This document shows positions 33,910-43,305 of a stretch of DNA of 64,000 bases, one piece after another. The stretch covers positions 1 through 64,000 of the forward strand of contig JAEIOD010000010.1 of assembly GCA_016342415.1 (NCBI GenBank). The letters run 5' to 3'. Every line of letters begins with the position of its first letter. Positions within the stretch are counted from its first letter, which is position 1. This stretch comes from Clostridiales bacterium (lineage in GTDB: Bacteria; Bacillota; Clostridia; Peptostreptococcales; Acidaminobacteraceae). A program made the translations under genes and the position numbers. The notes below the pieces were generated by a model. The model made no database searches. It was not told where the DNA came from and was given only the letters and a program-made list of their open reading frames with translations.

Positions 33910-35340
33910 CTATTTCAAATAAGGTCTCGGTTTAACATCCGCCGGTATTGGAGATGTGTATCTCTCTCCGTTTAACCTATCTTTAAGTTCAGCTTTGGCA
34001 GCATCTATCACATCATGATTTTGAAGAATATGCACTGCTGTACCAGCCATGATTTTGCTTGCATGAACAAGTCCTTTGTGAGCAATCGATGATTTCCCTT
34101 GAGCAACCATTTGCCAGCTGTGAGCAGGTGTATTTTGAGAATAACATGCTGTCATACACTGTACAGTTGGTACAATCCACGACACATCTCCTACATCACT
34201 CGATCCCGGCATAACAACTTTACTTTCAAAATATGGTATAAATTTTTCAAACAGCGGTTTAGAAAATTCAAACTTCAACTCATCATTGAGCTTTGGTCCA
34301 AATAATCTCATCATCGTTTGATTGCCTTTTTTTTCTGCTTCAGAAAGTGTTTTACAGTATTCTTTTGCATATAGATTTTCTTCTTCCGAAAACGACATAG
34401 CAGGTACACCGATGCCAACATCACTCATCACTTCGCTCAAAACACTATTAGGGATGATATTAGAGCAAGCTTTATCAAATACAACCTCCACATCTGTTTC
34501 ACTCATCATCGCTGCACCTTCTGCAATTTTAATGACTCTTTTGAATATATCTTTTGCCTGATTGATTTTAGGCGCCCGTATTAGATACAATACTTCTGCT
34601 TCCGCTTGAACAACATTTGGAGAAATGCCTCCAGCGTTGGTTACAGCGTAATGAACTCTTGCATCAGAAATGATATGCTCTCTTAAATAGTTAACCCCTA
34701 CATTCATCAATTCCACACTATCAAGCGCACTCCTTCCAAGATGAGGTGATGCAGCTGCATGTGAACTCTTTCCTTTAAATTTAAAGTAACACTGGATATT
34801 TGCCAAAGTACTGACAGAAAACATACCGTTAATTGAACCAGGATGCCATGCTATAGCAACATCTAAATCATCAAAGACACCTTCTCTGGCCATGAAAGCT
34901 TTCCCTGATCCACCTTCTTCACCTGGACATCCAAAGAGTTTAATGGTACCACTCATTCCAGTTTCATCTAAGTAATGTTTCATTGATACAGCAGAACCTA
35001 TAGAAGCTGCACCAAAAATATTATGCCCACAACCATGTCCCTCATTTATAGCCTCACGCTTTTTTTGTTCAAAAATATCAGCTACTTGAGATTGTCCATC
35101 AAGCGCATCGTACTCTGCTAAAAAACCTATTACTGGATAACCGCTACCATAACTGGCAATAAAAGCAGTCTCCATATTTTTAAGGGTGTTTTCTAGCTTA
35201 AACCCTTCATCCGCTAACGTCCTCTTAAGAACATCAGCAGATTTATACTCATCAAACTTAAGTTCTGCATGTTCCCAAATTTCATCACTGATTTTGCAAA
35301 AGGTATGTTTATTCTCTTCGATCCATTTTTCAATATTCAT
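33910..35340 (-). CDS. M20-family amidohydrolase (AbgB-like)
   Basis: 476 aa from the Met seven bases before which GGAGG lies (MNIEKW). M20D fold: metal-site segments GCGHNIFG, GCPGEEGG and AWHPGS are visible, with a dimerisation insert in the middle and the late SSDVGDVSW segment. Known: AbgB with AbgA cleaves p-aminobenzoyl-glutamate, and relatives deacylate N-acyl amino acids. Last gene of the transporter-C45-M20 cluster. Inference: it cleaves the amide product of the transported compound. Confidence 0.87.
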   Translation of the reverse strand: MNIEKWIEENKHTFCKISDEIWEHAELKFDEYKSADVLKRTLADEGFKLENTLKNMETAFIASYGSGYPVIGFLAEYDALDGQSQVADIFEQKKREAINEGHGCGHNIFGAASIGSAVSMKHYLDETGMSGTIKLFGCPGEEGGSGKAFMAREGVFDDLDVAIAWHPGSINGMFSVSTLANIQCYFKFKGKSSHAAASPHLGRSALDSVELMNVGVNYLREHIISDARVHYAVTNAGGISPNVVQAEAEVLYLIRAPKINQAKDIFKRVIKIAEGAAMMSETDVEVVFDKACSNIIPNSVLSEVMSDVGIGVPAMSFSEEENLYAKEYCKTLSEAEKKGNQTMMRLFGPKLNDELKFEFSKPLFEKFIPYFESKVVMPGSSDVGDVSWIVPTVQCMTACYSQNTPAHSWQMVAQGKSSIAHKGLVHASKIMAGTAVHILQNHDVIDAAKAELKDRLNGERYTSPIPADVKPRPYLK

Positions 35341-35361
35341 GATAACCTCCAACACTAAAAA

Positions 35362-36450
35362 CTAAAATGGTAATTTCCCGATAGGCTTGTCACTTGCATT
35401 GCCGTGACCAAAAGATTCTCTTGTGAAAAATAGAACCGTTGTACCAAGACCATCGTTATTGGCTTGACGACAAATCACCGGCTTATCTCTAAGAATTTCA
35501 AGTAAGTCTTCATTATCTACTTTACCATATCGATTAAACATCTCTCTTAGTAAGTTTTCAGAGTAAAGTTGTCTCTTCTTTGAATAGCTTGGAGATTTCA
35601 AATACTTGATCCAATCATAATAATCATATTGGTTACTTTGTACAATTTGATTTTTAACAACCGTCAATCGTTGTTCAGTTGGTATTGATTGAGTCGCCAC
35701 AATCACATTCTCATCACTGATGACTAAGTTATACGAAAGCGGACTTCTACCTTCTTCATCCAGCATTGCTTTTGCAGCCTCTTGAGCAGTATCTGATTTC
35801 ATCGCTCTTCTAACAAGCACACCTCTTGGTGTCATTATAGGCGCTGTTAATTCGGATTGTAATACACTTACCGTCATACAGACACCAGTTTCGTTCTTAC
35901 CTGTTGCTGTACCTAAGTCTGCACCGGTTCGGTATAAAAACACTTCAGGTTCCCCTTTAAGTTTATGATGGACAAAAGCATTTCCTGCTGTCATTCTGCC
36001 ATCTGCATCATAGTTTTGTCCATGAGTAGTTGTACCATCTGGATTGACTATACCAAAATTTGTACACCCTTCCAATTTTACTTCAGGCGGCATCTTTGAC
36101 ATGAACTGATAAAACATATTGATCATGATGGATTGAGTTATTATGGCATCAATAGAAATATCTTCTCCTGTTGCACCAATATACCCCGCATGCATACCTT
36201 TAATTTCTTCCATATCTTCACTAGGAATGAAAGACGCATACTGCATTGCAATTTTATGAAAAAGTTCTTCATTAACATACTTTTCAGCCATCGTTCCTTT
36301 CGTTTTCTTAATTATGTTATTTAATATATGTTGCGTTGCAGTAATTTGTTTTTTTAATCCCTTGCCTACACCCACACCCAACTCATATCTATTGTCGGCC
36401 TCTACATACAGATAGGGTTGTTTGTTAGAATCTTTCCATTCGAATTTCAT
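35362..36450 (-). CDS. C45-family peptidase / acyl-CoA:6-APA acyltransferase-like Ntn hydrolase
   Basis: 362 aa. The Ntn nucleophile Cys follows LEG in LEGCTNFG (about residue 128), the autoprocessing site of C45 proteins; HGQNYDAD and the LVISDENVI strand also fit. Known: fungal members make penicillin; most bacterial ones hydrolyse or transfer acyl groups on unknown amides. GGAGG five bases before ATG. Ten bases from the GPH symporter gene. It probably acts on an N-acyl compound that the symporter imports. Confidence 0.85.
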   Translation of the reverse strand: MKFEWKDSNKQPYLYVEADNRYELGVGVGKGLKKQITATQHILNNIIKKTKGTMAEKYVNEELFHKIAMQYASFIPSEDMEEIKGMHAGYIGATGEDISIDAIITQSIMINMFYQFMSKMPPEVKLEGCTNFGIVNPDGTTTHGQNYDADGRMTAGNAFVHHKLKGEPEVFLYRTGADLGTATGKNETGVCMTVSVLQSELTAPIMTPRGVLVRRAMKSDTAQEAAKAMLDEEGRSPLSYNLVISDENVIVATQSIPTEQRLTVVKNQIVQSNQYDYYDWIKYLKSPSYSKKRQLYSENLLREMFNRYGKVDNEDLLEILRDKPVICRQANNDGLGTTVLFFTRESFGHGNASDKPIGKLPF

Positions 36451-36459
36451 TCATTCCTC

Positions 36460-37842
36460 CTATGCAACAGTTGTCATTGAATCTCCTGTTAAGTCGTCTT
36501 TTCTTTCATCAATAGGATACTTTTTCATTGCTACATAAGAAGCAATATCTGAAGCTATTGCCGGTACTGCCATACATAAAACAATTGTAGTTAATACGAT
36601 CTTTGATTGAACTGTGTCAGCTTCAAAACCTACAGCTGCCAATGAGTAACTCGCTATAGTACCACCAATTGCAGCACTAGCCTTTAAAGAAAATGTAAAT
36701 CCTGAAGTGACAAGTCCTGCACTTTTAAGTCCCGACATTTTCTTACCAAAGTCAACACAATCTGGTAACATCATAAATGCAGCTAGATTACATATAATAC
36801 CACCTACCGCACTCATTACAGCAAGATTTGTTATCAAATCAATATTTTGAACAGGATCTAAAAATAGTAATGCAATTGGATATATAATATGAATAACAGT
36901 TCCTCCTATAAATAAATCTCTTTTAGCAAACTTTTTTGCAACAAAAGGTATCACAACAAATGATATTAAGGCAAATACAATACTCAAGTTACCAACTCTA
37001 GCTATAAAACTCATATCATTTAAAACATATTTTGCAAAATAGGATTGAACAGCTTTTATTGATGCATCTGCTAAGTTATTGGTTGCAAATGCAATAATCA
37101 GCATCAACAAGGCTTTATTTGTAGTGACTGCTTTTAGCTGTTCCTTAACTGAGTATTTTTTACCATCAGATTTTAACATAGCAATTTCAGAAACTTCTTT
37201 TGTATCAAATCGTCTCGCACTGCTGGCACAGATCCACATACTTGGTACAATTAGAGCTGACATGATAATTGCCAACTTCTGCCATCCACCAGCGCCACCA
37301 CCTAATGCCTCAACAATTTTGAAAATATTAACTGCAACCAGACTTGCTGGAATGGCCATTAATTTTGATGCCATAACCATATAATTTCTCTTTTGTCTAT
37401 TCTGTGCGACAATCGATACAATCGATTGATATGGTAAAACTATTAATGTATATCCAATAGACCAAACCGAATACATGATAAAGTAATATACATTTTTTCC
37501 TGCTGTATCAAAATTCACAGCTGTAAATAACATGATAAAGATCAGAACAGCAAATATAGACCCAAAAATCATATAGGGTCTATATCTTCCCCACTTTGAT
37601 TGCGTTCTATCTGACATAGCACCTATTACTGGATCAAATAACGCATCAACAATTCTAGAAGTTAAATACATTGTACCTGCTGCTGCTATTGAAACTCCTG
37701 CAATATCGGTTAAGTAGTAAATAATATAACTCGATACCATGATATACATTAAGTTGACTCCAAAACCACCGAATCCATACCTAAACACTTCAAAACCAGT
37801 TGCATCCAACAGTTTACTGCCTTGTTTTTTCAATTTACTCAT
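36460..37842 (-). CDS. GPH-family cation symporter (MFS)
   Basis: 460 aa, twelve membrane helices. DALFDPVIGAMSDRTQSKWGR (quoted here only as DPVIGAMSDRTQSKWGR) is the GPH signature between helices 2 and 3. Known: GPH transporters bring in glycosides, pentosides, hexuronides or other small organics with Na+ or H+. First gene of the three-gene amide cluster, so an amide rather than a sugar may be its cargo (inference). Ribosome site GGGGGGA. Confidence 0.9.
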   Translation of the reverse strand: MSKLKKQGSKLLDATGFEVFRYGFGGFGVNLMYIMVSSYIIYYLTDIAGVSIAAAGTMYLTSRIVDALFDPVIGAMSDRTQSKWGRYRPYMIFGSIFAVLIFIMLFTAVNFDTAGKNVYYFIMYSVWSIGYTLIVLPYQSIVSIVAQNRQKRNYMVMASKLMAIPASLVAVNIFKIVEALGGGAGGWQKLAIIMSALIVPSMWICASSARRFDTKEVSEIAMLKSDGKKYSVKEQLKAVTTNKALLMLIIAFATNNLADASIKAVQSYFAKYVLNDMSFIARVGNLSIVFALISFVVIPFVAKKFAKRDLFIGGTVIHIIYPIALLFLDPVQNIDLITNLAVMSAVGGIICNLAAFMMLPDCVDFGKKMSGLKSAGLVTSGFTFSLKASAAIGGTIASYSLAAVGFEADTVQSKIVLTTIVLCMAVPAIASDIASYVAMKKYPIDERKDDLTGDSMTTVA

Positions 37843-37887
37843 AGTCCCCCCTTACAATAGTAATAATTATCAGATTATTTTGATTAT

Positions 37888-37965
37888 TTATGACTTGATT
37901 TAATTTTATATCATAAATTATTTTTCTACAAGCTTTTTATGACCTGTTTTATAATTAAGTCATAA
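37888..37965. promoter_or_regulatory. Two inverted repeats upstream of the GPH cluster
   Basis: TTATGAC (37888-37894) with ATCATAA (37910-37916), and TTATGAC (37937-37943) with GTCATAA (37959-37965). Related arms, centres about 49 bp apart, between the regulator gene terminator and the symporter start. Likely operators of the regulator at 38001. Confidence 0.6.
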
Positions 37966-37975
37966 ATAACATAAA

Positions 37976-38001
37976 GAAAACTTGCTACTCTCATAGCAAG
38001 T
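37976..38001 (-). terminator. Terminator of the regulator gene
   Basis: ACTTGCTA/TAGCAAGT 8-bp stem (37980-37987, 37994-38001), six-base loop; minus-strand TTTTC follows. Overlaps the TGA stop. Confidence 0.85.
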
Positions 38002-39266
38002 CATATATTCAATCGATATTTTTTTGAGGGTCTGCCAACTTTATTTGCGTTTTGCTCAAATCCTTCTTCTAGGATACCTTGTTCTTCTAAGATTGCCATT
38101 ATCCGATTACTGCTTCTATGAGCAATATTCAAATAAGACATGACATCCTCCGTTGTTAAAAGCTTCTTGATATCATAAAGTGCAAACAATCTACATAAGT
38201 TAAATACTTTGACACCTAAATGTCTTGATTGTTCATAATATGATTCCAACTGGTATTCATTGACCAATAAACAATACTCACTATTAATAGGTCCTAATAT
38301 ATCTTTCTCATCAGTCAGAAGAAAACACTTGCGTTTACCAAATGAGCTAGCATACTTGATGGCTTTTGTTGCATTATGTTCACTTTCAACCAAACTTCTA
38401 CCAATTCCAATGCCCATTGAAAACTCCAATGTGGATTCATTTAAAATATCTTCAAGAACTTTGTAATATACTTTTTCATGACTTATATAAATATCCTCAG
38501 ATATAATCTCAAAATATATTTTGTCATGAGCTGTCTTTAAGTTTAATACTTCATTATTATCCTTGTATTTGTTAAGTAATGTATCAAGACTATTGACCTG
38601 CTCTTTTTCTTTGATTTGTATAATACCAAAATATTTTTTTTGCTTATTCAAATTATGCAGTTTTATATCATTTACCAATTGATTAAAACTGCTGATGACG
38701 TATTCATCAATTACTGTGGTATCAATTTTATGTAAAATACCCAATTCTTCTAATTCTTTTGAAATTTTTGCTGCCGATACAATTGCAACATCAATTTCAC
38801 CATTATTGTATTTTTTTTGAATATCCTTAAATATGTTTTCTCGAGTCAATTCAGAAAAGTCATCAAACTCAAAAGTCTGCGCTCGTTTTGTCAAAGTCTC
38901 TGGTATGATATCATAAAACTCTTTTTCATATTTTTTTATCATACCCAAGTAATCAATATACACTCTGCTGACATCTATGTCTTTATACTCTAAAACAAGT
39001 TCCAACATGCCAAGTGCAAGATTTAATTTATCCATGGTAATCATACCATAAGGAATATTGGATCTATTCTTTTGAGTTTCATATGTCTTCAATCCAACAA
39101 ATCCACTAAAGAGAATACCTTCGACATCTATAAGTTCTTGTACTATATTTTCGATTTGAGTTCTATCTGTATAATGATAATAACTTATATTATAATCTTT
39201 TCTGTAATCACCTAACACTGTTTTTATGAGTTCGTTAGTTGATTGGGTTCCAATAACAGCTATCAT
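38001..39266 (-). CDS. Large regulator: receptor-like N terminus, GGDEF-like middle, C-terminal winged helix
   Basis: 421 aa from the Met six bases after AGGAGG. Residues 1-200 resemble a PrpR_N/periplasmic-type receptor; about 205-330 look like a degenerate GGDEF-related domain (SMGIGIGRSLVESEHNATKA) as in CdaR-type activators, without GGDEF; the last 70 residues form a winged HTH (TTEDVMSYLNIAHRSSNRIM) ending in GRPSKKYRLN. Not a named family that I can state. Same strand as the GPH-C45-M20 genes, ended by its own terminator; their control is the likely role, through the TTATGAC repeats. Confidence 0.75.
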   Translation of the reverse strand: MIAVIGTQSTNELIKTVLGDYRKDYNISYYHYTDRTQIENIVQELIDVEGILFSGFVGLKTYETQKNRSNIPYGMITMDKLNLALGMLELVLEYKDIDVSRVYIDYLGMIKKYEKEFYDIIPETLTKRAQTFEFDDFSELTRENIFKDIQKKYNNGEIDVAIVSAAKISKELEELGILHKIDTTVIDEYVISSFNQLVNDIKLHNLNKQKKYFGIIQIKEKEQVNSLDTLLNKYKDNNEVLNLKTAHDKIYFEIISEDIYISHEKVYYKVLEDILNESTLEFSMGIGIGRSLVESEHNATKAIKYASSFGKRKCFLLTDEKDILGPINSEYCLLVNEYQLESYYEQSRHLGVKVFNLCRLFALYDIKKLLTTEDVMSYLNIAHRSSNRIMAILEEQGILEEGFEQNANKVGRPSKKYRLNI

Positions 39267-39374
39267 TGTGTTGCCTCCTATAGTTAATGATAATATTATA
39301 TCATACATTAACTTATAATCTCTACACGCACTGTTTAAACTAAATTATTTAATGATTAAATAACAAACTTAAGC

Positions 39375-39399
39375 AAAAAAAATAACACCTAAGTGTTAT
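39375..39399 (-). terminator. Terminator of the znu permease gene
   Basis: ATAACAC/GTGTTAT stem (39382-39388, 39393-39399), loop of four, minus-strand T run. The stop codon of znuB lies in the stem. Confidence 0.85.
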
Positions 39400-40202
39400 C
39401 TGATCAACTTCTTTAAAATGTAACTTCCAAAATAGATTACAACAGCTAAAAGTATAATGGTTGCACCCGATGGAATATTGAAATAGTACGATAATACCAA
39501 GCCACCAATGCTCGTTACCAAACTGATTAGAGTTGATGCAATCATCATGACTTTTAACTGTTTGGTATAGAGTTTTGCTATTGCAGAAGGAATGGTCAAT
39601 AGTGCTATCGCTAAAATAATACCAACTACTTTAATCAGCAATACAATAGAAAGTGCAATAAGAACATATAAAATTCTTTCAAAAAAACTTGTTTTTACAC
39701 CAATAACATGTAAATAGGTTTCATCAAACAAGTAAGCTTTCCAGTAATTAAACATGCTGATAAATACAATCAATACAATTATGCTTAATACTGACAATAA
39801 AATTAAGTACAATGTTGAAACAGTTAAAATATCACCAAATAAATACGATGTCATATCGGGCGGATATCCTGGTGTTAATCCAATAAACAGGATTCCTAAA
39901 GCCATGCCTGTTGCCCAAAAAATACCTATCAAAGTATCAGAAGCTGTGTTGGTTTTTCGTTTGATAACCGGTAAACTTATTGATGCGATAACCGCAAATA
40001 TCATACCTGTAACAATCGGTGGTACATTTAACAAATAACCCAAACCTATGCCACCAAATGAAGTATGTGCTATTCCCCCGCTCATGCTAACCAATCTTTT
40101 TTCAACGATAACCGCACCAATAATACCACATAAAATACTAGCAAGTACTGCAGCCATCAAAGCCTTTTGCATAAATGAGTAATTAAGAATGGCGTGTATC
40201 AT
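39396..40202 (-). CDS. znuB: Zinc/manganese ABC transporter permease
   Basis: 268 aa from the ATG at 40202 (GGAGGAC upstream); it overlaps the ATPase gene by 20 bases. ABC-3 family: eight to nine helices, with the SMSGGIAHTSFGGIG motif near the N terminus and EKRLVS just before it. Known: forms the channel of the ZnuABC zinc importer. Clustered with Zur-type regulator and ZnuA, so zinc is the likely metal. Confidence 0.92.
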   Translation of the reverse strand: MIHAILNYSFMQKALMAAVLASILCGIIGAVIVEKRLVSMSGGIAHTSFGGIGLGYLLNVPPIVTGMIFAVIASISLPVIKRKTNTASDTLIGIFWATGMALGILFIGLTPGYPPDMTSYLFGDILTVSTLYLILLSVLSIIVLIVFISMFNYWKAYLFDETYLHVIGVKTSFFERILYVLIALSIVLLIKVVGIILAIALLTIPSAIAKLYTKQLKVMMIASTLISLVTSIGGLVLSYYFNIPSGATIILLAVVIYFGSYILKKLIR

Positions 40203-40962
40203 GATATTTGTCCTCCGTCTCCATAAAATCTTTTTTGAGTGCTTCTTCACTGAACATAAAATCTTCTATAGGACAGCCTGTTGTTAATTCTAAAACACTT
40301 TTTCTCATTTTTGAATCATTGCCATGATAATGTAGCGTCTGACTTATATATGCCACACTTTTAACAAAGGTAAATATCTCAGCAATATCATGTGTGATGA
40401 TTAAAATGGTTATATCATCACTCAATTTTCTTAAAATATCGTATATTTCATTTTTAACTTTTACATCTAAACTTGCCGTTGGTTCATCAAGTATTAAAAT
40501 TCCTGGTTTAGAAACCAAAGATCTGGCAACTAATACCTTCTGCAACTGACCACCTGACAATTCTCCAATTTGTTTGTACTTAAGATCTGTAATATCAAGT
40601 TTACTCATCATTTTATAAGCAAAGTCAACTTCTTCTTTAGAGTACTTCTTAAAGAAGTAATTTTTACCTTTAATTAATCCCGATAAAACAACTTCCATTA
40701 CAGATATGGGAAAACTTTGATCAAATTCTGCAAACTGAGGGACATACCCCACTTGTTTGTCTGGATTGATATAAATCTTACCAGCATCCAATTCGACTAG
40801 ACCAAGCAACGCTTTTACAAGCGTACTCTTGCCACCGCCATTTGGACCGATAATACCCATAAAATCTTGTTTCTTAACATCAAAGGTTATGGTATCCAAA
40901 GCTTTTACAGTACCATAGGATACACTCACTTTATCAAAGCGGATATCTACATCTTCATACAT
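40183..40962 (-). CDS. znuC: Zinc ABC transporter ATP-binding protein
   Basis: 259 aa. Walker A GPNGGGKST near 37-45, signature LSGGQLQ, Walker B ILILDEP. The C-terminal stretch (YHGNDSKM, then CP) follows the metal-ABC pattern. It heads the znuCB operon and diverges from zur across about 60 bases, which must hold both promoters and a Zur site; I see no clear Zur box there. Confidence 0.92.
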   Translation of the reverse strand: MYEDVDIRFDKVSVSYGTVKALDTITFDVKKQDFMGIIGPNGGGKSTLVKALLGLVELDAGKIYINPDKQVGYVPQFAEFDQSFPISVMEVVLSGLIKGKNYFFKKYSKEEVDFAYKMMSKLDITDLKYKQIGELSGGQLQKVLVARSLVSKPGILILDEPTASLDVKVKNEIYDILRKLSDDITILIITHDIAEIFTFVKSVAYISQTLHYHGNDSKMRKSVLELTTGCPIEDFMFSEEALKKDFMETEDKYHDTRHS

Positions 40963-41023
40963 ATTAACTCCTTTATCTTTCCTCCATTTAATGATACCAT
41001 ATACTCATGAATTGGAGGACTTT

Positions 41024-41449
41024 ATGACATTAAATTATATTTTAGAACAGTTAAGATTAAAGGGTTATCGAGCAACTGAACCCAGACGTATTATTTTAAC
41101 TGTCTTATTGAAACAAATACATACCGTACTTTCTGCTGACGAATTATACCTCCTCGTCAAAGTGGAAGATAAAAAAGTCAATCGGTCAACGGTATATCGA
41201 AATCTTGAAATCTTAACCGAATTGGAATTACTCTATAAAACCATTACAGATCAAGGAATCACCAAAGTGAAACTTATCTGTAGTGATGAACATCACCACC
41301 ATTTAATCTGTGATATTTGTGGTAAAATAGTTGTTTTTCATAACTGCAACTCAACATATTACAATGAATTTGCAAAGTCACATGGTTTTACTTTAACAGG
41401 TCATACTTTGGAACTTCACGGACTCTGTAGCAGTTGTAAAAACAGTTAA
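41024..41449 (+). CDS. zur: Fur-family regulator, probably Zur
   Basis: 141 aa from the ATG six bases after TTGGAGG; an earlier in-frame ATG at 40991 has no site. Winged HTH (about 15-85; KKVNRSTVYRNLE), then the metal domain with CSDEHHHHLICDICG and GLCSSCK, the two CxxC of the structural zinc site plus His ligands. Placement between znuCB and znuA makes Zur more likely than Fur or PerR. Ends convergently with znuA, overlapping four bases. Confidence 0.92.
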   Translation: MTLNYILEQLRLKGYRATEPRRIILTVLLKQIHTVLSADELYLLVKVEDKKVNRSTVYRNLEILTELELLYKTITDQGITKVKLICSDEHHHHLICDICGKIVVFHNCNSTYYNEFAKSHGFTLTGHTLELHGLCSSCKNS

Positions 41450-42312
41450 TCCAAAATATCTTGCATTTTATTCAATATCATACGCAAATTATTAATGTAG
41501 TCTCCAGATAACGGGGCTACTTTTATTGTTTCTCCACCTATTTCATTTGCAACAATTTCCGCTTGTTGGCTATCAAATTCTTCCTGATAAAAAACGTATT
41601 TAATGTTCTTATCTTTAGCCAACTCAATAATATGCCCCAGTTCTTTAATCGTTGCATCTTTACCTTCTACTTCAATGGCATACATATCCAAATTATAATC
41701 CTCAGCAAAGTAACCAAATGACGGATGATACATAATAAAGGCTTTTGAATCCAATTGATCAAAGGCTTCTTTTAATTCCGAATCCAATACTTTTAACTCC
41801 TCTAGATAAGACTGTGCATTTGACTCATAAATGTCTTTATGCGCTGGATCCAATGTGATCAATTCATCTCTAATCACTTCAACCATCACCATTGTTCGTT
41901 TAGGCGACAACCAAATATGAGGATCGCGACCTTCATGACTGTGTTCATCTTCATGGTCTTCTTCATGTGCTTCAAAGTATCTAGCAGGATACTTTTCATC
42001 TACAGCCTCAGCCAAGTCAACCAATTTCATATCGTTACCTATTGATGCTAATATTGGCCCTTCAGCGGATACATCTATATGAAAATAAATATCCGATTCA
42101 TTAAATTTTGCCATCATTTGTGGTGTTGGCTGATAATTGGCTGGACTATTTCCAGGTGGTATCATCACCACAACATCAATTAGGTCACCTGCCACTTTTT
42201 TTACAAATGTTTCTTGAGGTACAATTGAAACCGCTACTGTAAGTGTGTCATCTGCTTTATTTTGGCACCCTACCAATAGTAGCAGCAACAGCAATAATAT
42301 AATTTTTTTCAT
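41446..42312 (-). CDS. znuA: Zinc-binding lipoprotein ZnuA
   Basis: 288 aa from the Met with AAGGAG seven bases upstream. Lipobox in LLLLLVGC, so anchored to the membrane by Cys. Cluster A-I metal protein: His in DIYFHID, His-rich acidic loop EEDHEDEHSHEG, then the DPHIWLSP motif, then YHPSFGYFAED. Known: hands Zn2+ to ZnuB. Upstream, AATGC and GCATT arms (42328-42332, 42342-42346) form a possible Zur site with a TATAAT box close by; weakly supported. Confidence 0.93.
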   Translation of the reverse strand: MKKIILLLLLLLLVGCQNKADDTLTVAVSIVPQETFVKKVAGDLIDVVVMIPPGNSPANYQPTPQMMAKFNESDIYFHIDVSAEGPILASIGNDMKLVDLAEAVDEKYPARYFEAHEEDHEDEHSHEGRDPHIWLSPKRTMVMVEVIRDELITLDPAHKDIYESNAQSYLEELKVLDSELKEAFDQLDSKAFIMYHPSFGYFAEDYNLDMYAIEVEGKDATIKELGHIIELAKDKNIKYVFYQEEFDSQQAEIVANEIGGETIKVAPLSGDYINNLRMILNKMQDILD

Positions 42313-42378
42313 GTTCTCTCCTTCGATAATGCGACTCGTTTGCATTTATTATATCAAATAATACCCAAAAAAAAAATA

Positions 42379-42404
42379 AAAAATCTGAAACTAATCAGAT
42401 TTTT
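42379..42404 (-). terminator. Terminator of the M55 peptidase gene
   Basis: AAATCTGA/TCAGATTT stem with six-base loop; minus-strand T run (plus-strand A run 42368-42380). The TGA stop is in the stem. Confidence 0.8.
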
Positions 42405-43186
42405 ATAAACATGAACATTTTTAAGAACTCCATATAATCATAAGTTTCATAAATGATTGTTTTTGGGTTAATCAAATGTACACCAGGATAAAACGAAGCA
42501 CGATACGCAAGTTTTGCTTCTTTATATTGAATTTCAAATTGATAAAATTCAGGAAGTGTCATGTCAACAGCAGTTAAATCTTTTTTCATTGCGACTTCTA
42601 CGGCTTCTTTTATTTTTAAAGTTGCTAGTTCCGGATGAATTGAAATGGTTGAATCTCCCAAGCCTTCCATAACTGCTACTGTTTCAATCATCGGTTGAAC
42701 TTCCTTAGCCAAACTACACAAGGCCTGATCACCCGACAGAAAAACTACTGGTACTTTATAATAGTGAGCAATCATCATATTCAACTCAAACTCGCTCATA
42801 TAATTTTGATTCATTTTTATATATTGAAATTTACTGTTGGAAAATGTATGTGCTAATGGATTTCCCTCTACAAATGCACCTGAATGATATCCGATAAATA
42901 AGCAACAATCAAAACTCTCATCAATACCTTCCATCATAGACAAAGGACCCATTGACCAATTCCTATGTATCTTTGTGTTCATCGGCAAACCATTTGGATC
43001 AATATTTCTACCACTGCTATGAGCATCCTTTACAAGAATCTCTGTAGCACCTTCTTCATTAGCACCAATACATGCGGCACTAACTTCTTTTGTCATTTGA
43101 GATAAAAACCTTGATGTAAGTGTGGTCTCATCCCAATGAGACACACCTGTAATACCCTCAATATCTGCACTAATATATACTTTCAT
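42395..43186 (-). CDS. M55-family D-aminopeptidase (DppA-like)
   Basis: 263 aa from the Met with GGGGG upstream. SADIEGITGV opens the protein with the Asp and Glu metal ligands; KDAHSSGRNI and LFIGYHSGA are the other metal and active-site segments. Known: DppA removes N-terminal D-amino acids from cell-wall peptides. Single gene. Confidence 0.93.
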   Translation of the reverse strand: MKVYISADIEGITGVSHWDETTLTSRFLSQMTKEVSAACIGANEEGATEILVKDAHSSGRNIDPNGLPMNTKIHRNWSMGPLSMMEGIDESFDCCLFIGYHSGAFVEGNPLAHTFSNSKFQYIKMNQNYMSEFELNMMIAHYYKVPVVFLSGDQALCSLAKEVQPMIETVAVMEGLGDSTISIHPELATLKIKEAVEVAMKKDLTAVDMTLPEFYQFEIQYKEAKLAYRASFYPGVHLINPKTIIYETYDYMEFLKMFMFIKI

Positions 43187-43285
43187 ATTTCCCCCAATCA
43201 TAATACAAATTTCCACTTACATTATATCTGTTATTACAATATATGTATATATTTATCAGTTAAAATTTATATTCGGATAAAAGAA

Positions 43286-43305
43286 AAAGCGCTATCAAGC
43301 GCTTT
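43286..43305 (-). terminator. Terminator of the aminotransferase gene
   Basis: AAAGCGCT/AGCGCTTT with four-base loop, A/T tail on exit. Overlaps the stop codon. Confidence 0.88.
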
